From the NCBI GenBank assembly GCA_964462635.1, contig CAYWYJ010000026.1:1-37267 (forward strand): DNA of 37,267 nucleotides, read 5' to 3'. The position numbers and the translations under genes were made by a program. This DNA comes from JBFMAI01 sp964462635. Its GTDB lineage: Bacteria; Planctomycetota; Phycisphaerae; UBA1845; Fen-1342. Positions within the stretch are counted from its first letter, which is position 1; each line of letters begins with the position of its first letter. The notes under the pieces were generated by a model. That model did no database searches. It was not told the DNA's origin and saw nothing but the letters and a program-made list of their open reading frames with translations. Below, one piece after another: positions 14,418-23,737 of this stretch.

Positions 14418-15413
14418 ATGGCGAGTTCCCCGGTCCAGACTGAGCCACGCGTCACGCCCGCGGCGCCGGCCCCGGCGGGCCGGCCCTCCATCTGGCGGTC
14501 GGCGAGCCCGCGCTATTGGGTTTGCCTGGGCGTGCTGGTCCTGGCGGTCGCGGGACTGGGGTCGTTGAGCCGCTGGGCCGGATGGGTCCTGCGGAAGGAG
14601 GCCGTGCCGCTGAAACGGCCGTTGGCCCAGTTCGATGGTCGCAAGTTGGGCGCGCGGTTCGAGGTCAACCGCGACCTGACCGACCGTATTCCGCCGATGT
14701 CCGAGGACACAATCGACAGCCTGGGCACGCACGAGTTCATCCGGGTGTTCGTCACCGACCGGGACAAGCTCCCCGCCGACCCCACCCGCAACGCGCAGGT
14801 CTTCGTGACCTACTACACGGGCAAGCCGGACCTGGTGCCGCACGTTCCCGACGAGTGCTATCTGGCCGGCGGCTACCAGAAGGTGGGCGAGGCCACCGTC
14901 GAGTTGCCGGTGCGCGGGGTCGGGGCCCCGGGCGATCGCCTGCCGGTCCGCGTGCTGGAGTTCGAGGCCCCGCGGCATGGGCTGGGCACGGCCACGGTGG
15001 ACCGGACCACCGTGATGTACTTCTTTCATGCCAACGGGGGCTACGAGACCACCCGCAACGGGGTGCGGCGAAGCATGATGGACCCCACCCTGCGGTACGC
15101 GTACTACGCCAAGATCGAGGTCACATACGGCGACTCGCTGAGTTCGCGCGCGGAGCGGCAGGCCTCGATCGAGGCGCTCGGGCCGTTGATGGAGCGCGTC
15201 CTGCCGATCCTCATCAACGACCATTTTGACCTGGACAAGTTCCACACCAGGGAACGGGACACCGGGAACCGGAAACCGGCAGCCGACGTGGGGCACCGGG
15301 TCTCGGCCGGCGGCCCGCGCGTTGTCGCCACCGGGGTGGCGTGGCGCGGCAGGACCACGCCGGCTTGGGCGCTGTCGGTCGCCGCGTGGAGTAAGTCGCC
15401 GCGGCGGGAGTAA
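14418..15413 (+). CDS. EpsI-type exosortase-associated protein with an odd C-terminal extension
   Basis: This 331-residue protein has one membrane segment (about residues 33-50) and an EpsI (DUF3485-type) periplasmic domain. The family's H-x-P-x-x-C motif appears as PHVPDECYLAGGY (His142, Cys147), and VMYFFHANGGYETTRNGV fits the later conserved region. Family members accompany exosortases, sometimes fused to them; their biochemical role is unsettled. Domain-like sequence ends near LINDHFDLDKFH (about residue 274). The final 55 or so residues are low-complexity and basic, encoded by DNA with repeated GGGAAC/CCGG phrases and a 16-nt palindrome (15326-15341), so this tail may be a read-through into former non-coding DNA. 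The spacing to the next gene is 14 nt, consistent with an operon. Confidence 0.88.
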   Translation: MASSPVQTEPRVTPAAPAPAGRPSIWRSASPRYWVCLGVLVLAVAGLGSLSRWAGWVLRKEAVPLKRPLAQFDGRKLGARFEVNRDLTDRIPPMSEDTIDSLGTHEFIRVFVTDRDKLPADPTRNAQVFVTYYTGKPDLVPHVPDECYLAGGYQKVGEATVELPVRGVGAPGDRLPVRVLEFEAPRHGLGTATVDRTTVMYFFHANGGYETTRNGVRRSMMDPTLRYAYYAKIEVTYGDSLSSRAERQASIEALGPLMERVLPILINDHFDLDKFHTRERDTGNRKPAADVGHRVSAGGPRVVATGVAWRGRTTPAWALSVAAWSKSPRRE

Positions 15414-15427
15414 AGGACCCAGTAGCG

Positions 15428-18400
15428 ATGGCCAAACAGAAGCGTCTCAACAAGAACCTGATCGCGTTCCTGACCGTGATGGGCATGGTCCTGCTGGTGT
15501 CCGTGTTCACGCTGGTCGTTTGGCAGCAGTCGCGGCGTGATCCGGAGATCATCGCCCAGTCCGCCCGGGAGAGTGAGAAGGCGGGCGACCTCGAGGAGGC
15601 GGCCCGGCGCTACGTGCGCGCCTGGGAGGCCAGCGAGGTCCGCGGCGAGCCGAACTCGCAATACGTCATCGCGGCGGCCCGGTGCATGTTCGAGATGGGC
15701 GAGTTGGCAAGCTGGCGCGGCTTGCTGGAAAAAGCAGCCTCCAAGCTCCCCAACGACCAACCGCTGCAACGGGCCTTGCTCGAAGGGCTGTGGCGAATCC
15801 GCGACATCATCGATCTGGTCATCCTGGAGGACATCTGGCGGGACGCCGGGCGTCGCCTGGCCGAACTCGACCCGGACAACCTGCTCGGTCTGGTCAGTCA
15901 GGCCCAGGCGCTGTGGGTGCTGGGCGGGGAGGCAAACGAGGCCGCCGCCGACGAACTGGCCCAGAAAGCGTACCGGCTGGAGCCGACCGATCCACATGCG
16001 GCCATTACGTACCTTAGCTATCTGGAGCGGGCCTTCATCAAGACCCGGCGGGAGGCGGCGGCGGCCGGGGCACGTCCGGCCGACTTGACCCGCCTGACGC
16101 GGGACTACATCGAGAAGGTGTTACCCGTGTTGGAGAAGGCGGCGGCGGCCCACCCGGAGGACGTACCCGTCGCGACCTCGTATGCCCGCTTTCTCCAGTC
16201 GCGGGCCGGCCTGATGGACGAGGCGGGGGAACGCGCCGCGGCGGACGAGACCCTGTCCCAGGCGGGGCAGGCGCTGGAACGAACCGTGGCCGCGACGACC
16301 GAGCGACCCAGCCCGGAGCTGTTCCTGGCCCTGGCGCGGCAACGCTACTTCGTGTTCGATCGCGCCCACCCCGAGCCGACCGCAGCCCAGCTCGCGGAGC
16401 TTCGCGCGGAGCTCGAAGCGATCGACAACGCGGCGCGGCGGGCCATCGATCTCGACAAGGCCATGTACGAGGCGTACCAGGTGCGCGCCGAGTTGGCCTT
16501 GCGGTACGCCATCGGGCCGCAGGGGCAGGAGCTGAGCGACGACGAGCGGCTGGAGCGGGGCCTGGCGATTCTCGATGCGGCGCGTGATTCCACGCTGACG
16601 TTGCGGAGTATCCGGGCCGTCTTGCGCGCTGAGGACCGCCTGCTGATGCTCCGTCGTGCGTTCGACATCGGTCTGGGCTACGTGACCACGGCCAGCGAGG
16701 AGAACACGCGGGCCGCGCGGCTGGCCCGCGCGACCGCCTATCTGGACGACGCGACGGTCAAGTACCCCGAGCATCCGGTGACATACCACATGCAGGCCAA
16801 GAACCTGATGGCCCGTCAGGACGTGGTGGGCGCGGTCGCGGCCCTGGAGGAGGCCAGCAAGCGGGCCGGGCAGTTGCGCTACGCGGAGGTGCGGGGCCGG
16901 GCGCGCTACTGGCTGGAGTACGTCCGCGTGCCGCAGTTGCCCGAGGAGCAGTTGGCCTTGCTATACGTGCAACGCGAGCAGTGGGGGCAGGCCGAGCAGT
17001 ACGCGGCGCAAGCCATCAAGCTCTACGAAGACGCCGAGATGAACCCGCCGTCCTCGCTGGTGGCGCTCGCGGCGGAGCTGCTGGCGCGCATCGGCAAGGC
17101 CCAGGACGCGTTCGATCTGCTGGGGCAATACCGGCTGCTCTATGCCCAGGACCAGACGCTGACCGGCACCCTGGTGTCGGTGCTGACCCAGTTGGGCCGG
17201 GTCGACGAGGCCAAGGACGTCATGAGCAAGATGTCCGGCCGCGGCGCGCGGTTCGACCTGTGGCGCTCCAGGATGCTGGTCGAAATGAAGGACTACGCCG
17301 CCGCGGAGCAACTCCTGCGCGGCGTCCTGGACAGCTCCGAGATCACGGACGACGAGTACCGCGATGCCTTTCTGCGTTTGATGGACGCCATGGCGCGGGC
17401 CGAACGCCGCGCCGAGGCGCTGGCCCTGTGCCGGCAGTGGTTGGCCAACCCCCCGCGTCCGGCCCTGGCCCGCATGATCCAGGCAGCGGCGGTCGATCTC
17501 GAGGCCGCGGTCACGGAGGCCTTGACCCCGGAGCAGCGCGCCCAGGTGGACGCGCAACGGGAGGAGGTGATCCGGCAGAACCCCGACCCGTTCCTGCGGG
17601 CCAAGGAGTTCTACGGGTACTACCGCCGGCGTGCCGCGGAGGCCGAGCGGCGTGGGGCCAACGACGAGGCCGCCGCCGAATTCGCCCAGGCACTCTCTCA
17701 CCTGGAGCAAATGCGGAAACTGAAGCCGGACGACATGGCCGGGGTGGAGGAGGAGTTCAACGTCCGGCTCATGCGGCGGGAGTTCGATCGGGCACGGGAG
17801 CTGACCGCGGCGCTGTCGAGCCATGAGAAGGGGCTAGGCTGGGACCGGGCGGGCGGGGCCACGTTCCGTGGGGACCTGGCGCTGGCCGAGGGGAACGCGG
17901 AGTTGGCCATTCGCGAGTTTCAGCAGGCCGTCCGGAGCCTGCCGAAATCGGCCGACCTCCAGACGCGATTGGGGCGGGCCTGCCTGGCGGGCAACCGCCT
18001 GGTCGAGGGCATCGATGCCCTGCGGCAGGCGGTCGAGATCAACCCCCGCGGCGTCGAGGCTTATTTCTATCTGCGGCAGGCCTACCGCCAGCGCGCGGGG
18101 CAGGCGTACGGCGCGGAGCGCGACAAGCTCATGGCCCAGGCCCAGGAGTGCGAGGCCAAGGTCGCGGAACTCGCGCCGGACCACCCGCTCGTCAAAGCGT
18201 GGAAGCAGGAGACGGACGAGGAGCAGTCACCTCAGACGGCCATCGCGCGGCGTCTCCAGCAACGCACCGAGAAGCCGGACGACGCGGCGAACCTGGTGCG
18301 CCTGGCCGAGTTGTTCGTGAACGCGTGGGAGAAATCCGCGTCGGACCCGGCCGCGCGCTCGGCCCTGCTGTCCCAAGCTAATGCCTACTTCCAGGATGTA

Positions 18401-20491
18401 CTGACCACGGCGCCGCAGGAACTCCGTTTCAGCCTGGCCCGGTACGCCGCGGACTTCTATTCCCGCAGCCGGCAGGCGGAGTCGGGCGAGCCGCTGCTGC
18501 GCGGCCTGGTGGAGCAGACCACCGGCGAGATGAAGGTCGGTAACCAGCTCCTGCTGGCGGCTTTCTTCGAGGCGTTGGGCAACCTGGAGGCGGCGGAACG
18601 CGAGTACCAGCAGGCCCAGCGACTCGTGCCGAGCGCCGTGGCGGACGCCGACGCCCGCCGGCGCTGGGACCTCCAAGTGGGGATTTCCCTGATCGGTTTC
18701 TACGAACGGCAGCGGCGGTCCGACAAGGTCATCGAGGCTTGCCGGTGGGCGCTGGACCGCGTTCGGGGGCTGGAAGCCTCCCAGGCCACCGCGATCCAGA
18801 TGGTGCGCTTGACCCTGGCGCATTCGCTGCTGACGGCGGGGCGCCTGGCGGATGCCGACGCCGAGCTGCGCGACTACCTGGAGCAGTACCCGCGTGAACC
18901 CCAGGGGCTGATGGCCCGCGCCCAGGTCCGCTTCGTCAACGGGCAACGCGAGTTGGCGCTGGACGACCTGAACCAGATCCTCTCCGACGACCCGGACCAC
19001 GTCCTGGCGCTGGTCACGCGCGGGCGGCTGTCGCTGGAGCTGGCCCGGTACGATCGCGCCCGCGAAGACCTGACCCGGGCCGAGGAGAAGATCGGCCGCG
19101 ACCCGCGGCTGGAGCCGGACCTCCGCCGCCTGCTCGCGTCCCTCTATGGTCGCACGCGCAAGTACGACCTGGCCGAAGCCCAACTCCGCCTGTTGCTCGA
19201 CGCCCTGGACGCTCGCGGCGCCCCGAGCGATCAGAAGCAGCAGGTCGTACGCCAATTGGCGCGGCTGCTGTACGGGGCGCAGAACCAGTTCGATCGGGCC
19301 CGGCGGCTCATCAGCGAGTACATGGAGAAGCACCCCGAAGACATGTTGTGGCCCTTTGAGCTGGGGCGGCTGTTCGAAGCACAAGGCACGGCCTTCGAGT
19401 CCGAGGCCCGCCAGGCCAAGGACCGTGGCGACGTGACTCGCGAGCGGGAGCGGATCGACGCGGCCCGGCAGAGCTACGCGACCGCGGCGACCTACTACCA
19501 GCGGGCCGGGGAACGGGCGGAAGCCACCAACCCGCTGTACGCCGTCGGGAGCGCGATCGCCCGCCTGGGCGCCCTGCGCCAGGCCGGGCGGGACCGGGAA
19601 GTGCTCGAAATCTACGGCCAATACCCCTTTGACCGGCTGCCGGTGCAAATCCGCGACGAGGTGCGGGCCCGCATGGGTATCCAAGCGGCCAAATCGCTGC
19701 ACGGCCTCGGTCAGCACGACGCCGCCGAGAAGCAGTGGGAGCAGTGTCTCTCCGACGGGGCCGCCGCCAGTGTCGCCATGGCCGGTGAGGTGACGACGGC
19801 CCTGCGTCAGACGGCGTCGGCCCGCTCGCTCGACAGTGAAGCGCTGCTCCGGCGGACCATCGAGCGCGTCGCGCCCGAATCGTTGCCGGGGCGCCGCTTG
19901 CGCTCGGTGCTGGCCGCCCAGTTGGCCACCGGCGCGAACCCCGCCGCCGCCCTGCCGTTGCTCAGCGAACTCATCGCGCAGCTCCAGCCGGGGTCGGCGG
20001 AACATTTGACAACGTTGCTGACGCGGGCGCAGGCGCTGGAGGTCACCGGCGATCGTGAGGGGTCGATCCGCAGCTACCGCGAGATTCTCGAAGCGTATCG
20101 TGACAACTTGACCGCTTTGAACAACCTAGCCTACTTGTTGGTCGAATCGCCTCCGCCGCTGTTCGCCCCGGCCGAGGCCCGGGGTTATGCCGAGCGGCTG
20201 CGCAGCCTGGTCCCGGGCAACGAGAACGCCGCCACCCTGCTGGACACCGTGGGCTGGGTGTATTTCAAGTGCGGGGAGGCCGAGCTCGCGGTCGCCGCCC
20301 TGGAAGAAGCCCACAGCCTGGACGCCGAGAACTCGTCGATTGCTCTCCACTTGGCGGAAGTCTACCAGCAGGTCGGTCGCGCGGCGGACGCGCGGGCGCT
20401 GCTGACCCGTGGGCTGGACGGGGCCCGGGGGCGCGGCGAGGCCGACACGATCCAGCGATTCGAGGATGCGTTGAACAAACTGACCCGATAG
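15428..20491 (+). CDS. Giant membrane-anchored TPR protein of the exosortase operon
   Basis: The product is 1687 residues, the largest in the window. A short basic N-terminus and a single membrane segment (about residues 11-33, LIAFLTVMGMVLLVSVFTLVVW) anchor it, and nearly all the rest is helical TPR-like repeat, for example EKAGDLEEAARRYVRAWEA, AIREFQQAVRSLPKSADLQ, and near the C-terminus LDTVGWVYFKCGEAELAVAALEEAHSL. The mature part should face the periplasm. It has the place in the locus of the PrsT-type TPR proteins that accompany PEP-CTERM/exosortase systems, which are thought to act as scaffolds for polymer synthesis and export. No enzyme domain is visible. The AAAGGA 10 nt before the ATG is a weak ribosome site. 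It is 14 nt after the EpsI-like gene. Confidence 0.88.
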   Translation: MAKQKRLNKNLIAFLTVMGMVLLVSVFTLVVWQQSRRDPEIIAQSARESEKAGDLEEAARRYVRAWEASEVRGEPNSQYVIAAARCMFEMGELASWRGLLEKAASKLPNDQPLQRALLEGLWRIRDIIDLVILEDIWRDAGRRLAELDPDNLLGLVSQAQALWVLGGEANEAAADELAQKAYRLEPTDPHAAITYLSYLERAFIKTRREAAAAGARPADLTRLTRDYIEKVLPVLEKAAAAHPEDVPVATSYARFLQSRAGLMDEAGERAAADETLSQAGQALERTVAATTERPSPELFLALARQRYFVFDRAHPEPTAAQLAELRAELEAIDNAARRAIDLDKAMYEAYQVRAELALRYAIGPQGQELSDDERLERGLAILDAARDSTLTLRSIRAVLRAEDRLLMLRRAFDIGLGYVTTASEENTRAARLARATAYLDDATVKYPEHPVTYHMQAKNLMARQDVVGAVAALEEASKRAGQLRYAEVRGRARYWLEYVRVPQLPEEQLALLYVQREQWGQAEQYAAQAIKLYEDAEMNPPSSLVALAAELLARIGKAQDAFDLLGQYRLLYAQDQTLTGTLVSVLTQLGRVDEAKDVMSKMSGRGARFDLWRSRMLVEMKDYAAAEQLLRGVLDSSEITDDEYRDAFLRLMDAMARAERRAEALALCRQWLANPPRPALARMIQAAAVDLEAAVTEALTPEQRAQVDAQREEVIRQNPDPFLRAKEFYGYYRRRAAEAERRGANDEAAAEFAQALSHLEQMRKLKPDDMAGVEEEFNVRLMRREFDRARELTAALSSHEKGLGWDRAGGATFRGDLALAEGNAELAIREFQQAVRSLPKSADLQTRLGRACLAGNRLVEGIDALRQAVEINPRGVEAYFYLRQAYRQRAGQAYGAERDKLMAQAQECEAKVAELAPDHPLVKAWKQETDEEQSPQTAIARRLQQRTEKPDDAANLVRLAELFVNAWEKSASDPAARSALLSQANAYFQDVLTTAPQELRFSLARYAADFYSRSRQAESGEPLLRGLVEQTTGEMKVGNQLLLAAFFEALGNLEAAEREYQQAQRLVPSAVADADARRRWDLQVGISLIGFYERQRRSDKVIEACRWALDRVRGLEASQATAIQMVRLTLAHSLLTAGRLADADAELRDYLEQYPREPQGLMARAQVRFVNGQRELALDDLNQILSDDPDHVLALVTRGRLSLELARYDRAREDLTRAEEKIGRDPRLEPDLRRLLASLYGRTRKYDLAEAQLRLLLDALDARGAPSDQKQQVVRQLARLLYGAQNQFDRARRLISEYMEKHPEDMLWPFELGRLFEAQGTAFESEARQAKDRGDVTRERERIDAARQSYATAATYYQRAGERAEATNPLYAVGSAIARLGALRQAGRDREVLEIYGQYPFDRLPVQIRDEVRARMGIQAAKSLHGLGQHDAAEKQWEQCLSDGAAASVAMAGEVTTALRQTASARSLDSEALLRRTIERVAPESLPGRRLRSVLAAQLATGANPAAALPLLSELIAQLQPGSAEHLTTLLTRAQALEVTGDREGSIRSYREILEAYRDNLTALNNLAYLLVESPPPLFAPAEARGYAERLRSLVPGNENAATLLDTVGWVYFKCGEAELAVAALEEAHSLDAENSSIALHLAEVYQQVGRAADARALLTRGLDGARGRGEADTIQRFEDALNKLTR

Positions 20492-20554
20492 AGTGATGGG
20501 ATGCCGGTCGCGTGGCGGAACCGATCGCGCCGGCGGCCCCCCGTGAGGTGCGTG

Positions 20555-22849
20555 ATGAGTACGATGGATAGTTCGCAGCCGATTCTTCCGCCGGCGACGC
20601 CCGCGGCCCTGGCCGCGGCGCTGCCGGGCGTGCTCGGCCCCGCTCAAGGCCCGGAGACCGCCGTGGGCGGGATCACCGCGGCCGACGTCTGGCGGGTGAT
20701 GAAGCAGCGCAAGGTGATGATCTTCTCGGTGTGGTGCGCGCTCTACGTGCTCATCGCGGCCACCACGTTCTTCATCTACCGCTTCTTCCCGGCCTACCGG
20801 AACGAAGCCTTCGTCCGACTGATCCCGCCCACCAAGGAGTGGGGGCAGATCAAGGGCGAGATCCTTCCGAAGGACTACGTCACGCACGTGCTGGCGACCG
20901 AGGCGGCCCAGATTCTCAGCCCCGCCGTCCTGCTCGACGTGCTGGCCCTGCCGGAAATCAAGGAGACGCAGTTCTACAAGTGGTACGGGGACAACTTCGA
21001 CAAGTGCCTGTACGACTTCGAGCGCCTGCTCGACGTGGCCCCCGTGCGCGAGAGCTTCCTCGTCCGCGTGTCGATCGCCGTCCGCGATCGCAAGGAGGCC
21101 CGGCTCATTGTCAACCGTCTGGTCGAGCGCTACGTCGGCCGGTCGCGCACCCAGTTGACCGATGAAGGTCGCCGCCGCCTCGAAAGCCTCAAGAACACCA
21201 AGGCCGCCGCGGAAGATGAGTTGCGCCGGATTCGCGATCGCAGCCGCCAGCTCCGCGAACGCCGCGACATGCCGGCCATTGAAGCCGAGCGGGACGTGAT
21301 GGTGGACACGGTCGCGGTGTTGCAGAACACGATGGCCGAGTTGCAGGCCCGCCGCGCGGACATCGAGGCGCAACTCTCCACGGTCCGGGGCGTGGACCCG
21401 CGTAATCTGCCGCTGTCGGCCGAGATGCGCATGATCATCGACTCCGACCCGCTGCTGCGCTACTACCGCCAGCAGGTCGAGGCCCTCGACATCCAGATTG
21501 ACGTCACCGCCCGCAACCTCATCGGCGAGAACCACCGTCAGATGCAGTTGCTGCGCGACCAGCGTAACGGGTACTTCCAGATGGAGGGGACCCGCCGGGA
21601 GGAGCTGATCGACGACCTGCGCAATCGACAGGTGGAGGTCCTCGGCCAGGAACTGGCCCGCATCCGCAACATGATGGCCACGGTCGTCGAGCAGCTCACC
21701 GAGAAGGAAAACACCCAGCGCGACCTCGACAAGGTCATCACCGAGTACACCAACCTCACCAAGGACGAGGAGCAGCTCAGCAAGCAGCTCGAGGAGATCG
21801 GACTCACGCTCCGTCAGGCCGAGAATGAACTGGGCGTGCAGACCGGCGAAGGGCGACTCGAGGCCATCCTCGCCGCCCGCGATCCCTACTGGCCCAGTCG
21901 GCCGAACTTCGTTCTGTACCTCGGCGGCGGGTTCGTGTTGGCGGCCCTCGCCGCGGTCGGCCTCGCCCTGCTGCGCGAGGTCACGGACCAGGCCGTCCGT
22001 ACGCCGCTGGACATCATCCACCACGGCCGCCTCTCGGTGCTCGGCAGCATTCCCCTGCTGGACGACGAGCAGGCCGACATCGACGCCATCGAGCAGGCCA
22101 CTCGGCGTGCCCCGCACTCGCTCGTGGCGGAGGCTTTCCGGCAGATTCGCACGCACCTGACGTTCAGCGGGCCGCTCGAGTCCCAACGCGTACTGCTCAT
22201 CACCAGCCCGCGCCCCGAAGACGGCAAGACCGCCTGCGCGGTCAACCTCGCCGTCACGCTCGCCCAGGGCAACCAGCGCGTGCTGCTCATCGACTGCAAC
22301 TTCCGCCGGCCCGGTCTGCGGACGGCTTTCCCGAAGATCGGGAACGATGGCTTGGCCAACGTGCTCGTCGGCCAACGCCGCCTTGAACAGGTGCTGGCCA
22401 AGACCGACGTGGCCAACCTCGACACCCTGGGCAGCGGCCCGATGCCGCCCAACCCGGCCGAACTCCTCGGGTCGCGCGCCATGCGCGATCTGCTGGACGC
22501 GGCGCGCCAGAGCTACGACCGCGTCATTCTCGACGGCCCCCCCTGCCTGCTCATCAGCGATGCCCTCGTCCTGGCCACGCAGGTGGACGCCACCATCCTG
22601 GTGGCCCGCGCCGCCAACAGCTCCAAGGGCGCGCTCCGCCGCGCCCGCGACCAGTTCCAACGCATCGGCGCCCGCGTGATCGGGGCCATTCTCAACGGCG
22701 TGCAGGCCCGCGCCGGCGGGTACTTCCGCCAGCAGTACCGCGAGTTCTACGAGTACACCAGCGAGGAGGTCCTCCCGCGCGAGCTGCCGGGAGTCCTGCC
22801 GGAAATCGAATCCGACGCCGGTCGCTCCGGCGGCGCCAAGCCGTCCTGA
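20555..22849 (+). CDS. Wzz-type chain-length protein fused to a BY-kinase (polysaccharide tyrosine autokinase)
   Basis: From the ATG at 20555 (GAGGTG 4 nt upstream) the product is 764 residues; an ATG at 20501 in the same frame has no ribosome site. A Wzz domain has membrane segments at about 54-76 and 451-472 around a long periplasmic coiled coil. The cytoplasmic kinase has a Walker A of the BY type (SPRPEDGKT, about 550), Walker A' LLIDCNFRRP (about 577; the usual second Asp of DxD is Asn), and Walker B VILDGPP (about 657). A tyrosine cluster near the C-terminus (YFRQQYREFYEY, about 723-735) is the site of autophosphorylation in such kinases. It should control polymer length and export with the Wza-like protein. 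No cognate phosphatase is in the window. Confidence 0.9.
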   Translation: MSTMDSSQPILPPATPAALAAALPGVLGPAQGPETAVGGITAADVWRVMKQRKVMIFSVWCALYVLIAATTFFIYRFFPAYRNEAFVRLIPPTKEWGQIKGEILPKDYVTHVLATEAAQILSPAVLLDVLALPEIKETQFYKWYGDNFDKCLYDFERLLDVAPVRESFLVRVSIAVRDRKEARLIVNRLVERYVGRSRTQLTDEGRRRLESLKNTKAAAEDELRRIRDRSRQLRERRDMPAIEAERDVMVDTVAVLQNTMAELQARRADIEAQLSTVRGVDPRNLPLSAEMRMIIDSDPLLRYYRQQVEALDIQIDVTARNLIGENHRQMQLLRDQRNGYFQMEGTRREELIDDLRNRQVEVLGQELARIRNMMATVVEQLTEKENTQRDLDKVITEYTNLTKDEEQLSKQLEEIGLTLRQAENELGVQTGEGRLEAILAARDPYWPSRPNFVLYLGGGFVLAALAAVGLALLREVTDQAVRTPLDIIHHGRLSVLGSIPLLDDEQADIDAIEQATRRAPHSLVAEAFRQIRTHLTFSGPLESQRVLLITSPRPEDGKTACAVNLAVTLAQGNQRVLLIDCNFRRPGLRTAFPKIGNDGLANVLVGQRRLEQVLAKTDVANLDTLGSGPMPPNPAELLGSRAMRDLLDAARQSYDRVILDGPPCLLISDALVLATQVDATILVARAANSSKGALRRARDQFQRIGARVIGAILNGVQARAGGYFRQQYREFYEYTSEEVLPRELPGVLPEIESDAGRSGGAKPS

Positions 22850-22889
22850 CGCCCGAACAAGCACGTCAAAGTCTCTCAACGGCCAACCG

Positions 22890-22912
22890 CCGGCGGCCTG
22901 GGGGCCCGCCGG
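22890..22912 (+). terminator. GC-rich hairpin after the export operon
   Basis: CCGGCGG (22890-22896) and CCGCCGG (22906-22912) form a 7-bp stem that can be extended with a bulge by flanking CC/GG. It lies 40 nt after the BY-kinase stop and before truA. There is no T-tract, so it may weaken rather than end transcription. Confidence 0.35.
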
Positions 22913-22960
22913 CCGCGACCGGGTGGGGCCGGGGCGTCCGGCCGGGTACCATGTCCGCGG

Positions 22961-23737
22961 ATGGAGCGCAAGATTCGACTGCGGCTGGCGTACGACGGCA
23001 CGGACTTCCACGGCTGGCAGCGGCAGGCGGGCGTCCGCACCGTGCAGGAAGTCGTCGAAGCCGCCCTGCAACGCGTGCTGCGCCACCCCCTGACCACCGA
23101 GGGGGCCAGCCGGACCGACGCCGGCGTCCACGCCCGCGGCCAAGTGGCCGCGGTGGCGACCGTTTCCTCCATCCCAGCGGCCAATCTGTGCCGCGCGGTG
23201 GATCACCGTTTACCCCCGGACGTGACCGTGGTCAGCGCGACGGATTGCGATCCCGCGTTTCGGCCCGCCCGCGACGCCCTCGCCAAACTCTACCGCTACC
23301 GCATCTACAACGCGGCCCGGCGGCCGGTCGCCGACCTGGGCCAGCGGTACACTTGGCACGTTTGGCACGCCCTCGATGTGGACCGGTTGCGGGCCGGTGC
23401 CGCCGCGCTCGTTGGCACGCACGATTTTGCCGCCTTCGCCAACCGCGGCAGCCCCCGCGAGTCCACCGTGCGGACGGTCCACCGCATCGAAATCCGGCGC
23501 GTCGGTTGCGAGGTGCGAATCGACGTCGAGGGCAACGGTTTCTTGTACAACCAGGTGCGCAACATGGTGGGCACGCTCGTGGAGGTCGGCCGGGGCCATT
23601 GGCCGCCGGAGCGGGTCACTGACATCCTCGCGGCGGGAGACCGCGCCCAAGGCGGTCCCACCGCGCCGCCGCACGGCCTGTGCCTGCAATGGGTCCGCTA
23701 CGCCGGGGATGCCGAGCCGACGGATGGAACTGACTGA
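22961..23737 (+). CDS. truA: tRNA pseudouridine(38-40) synthase
   Basis: The 258-residue protein isomerises U38-U40 in the anticodon arm of several tRNAs. IRLRLAYDGTDFHGWQRQ (5-22) is the family start, and the catalytic Asp is Asp53 in GASRTDAGVHARGQ. YRYRIYN, GTHDFAAFAN and FLYNQVRNMVGTLVEVGRG are the later conserved blocks. Length is normal. The last 14 nt overlap the next gene (SDR) in another frame, so they are co-expressed. It follows the exopolysaccharide operon but is a housekeeping gene with no evident link to it. Confidence 0.95.
   Translation: MERKIRLRLAYDGTDFHGWQRQAGVRTVQEVVEAALQRVLRHPLTTEGASRTDAGVHARGQVAAVATVSSIPAANLCRAVDHRLPPDVTVVSATDCDPAFRPARDALAKLYRYRIYNAARRPVADLGQRYTWHVWHALDVDRLRAGAAALVGTHDFAAFANRGSPRESTVRTVHRIEIRRVGCEVRIDVEGNGFLYNQVRNMVGTLVEVGRGHWPPERVTDILAAGDRAQGGPTAPPHGLCLQWVRYAGDAEPTDGTD

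Noticed and set aside
11681..14491. A 936-codon open frame on the minus strand opposite the export lipoprotein and exosortase
   Set aside because: It is rich in Arg, Gly and His as expected for the antisense of GC-rich genes, has no ribosome site or family likeness, and lies over two well-supported genes.
20126..23206. A 1026-codon open frame on the minus strand opposite the BY-kinase and TPR genes
   Set aside because: Antisense of strong genes with clear motifs; composition artefact of high GC.
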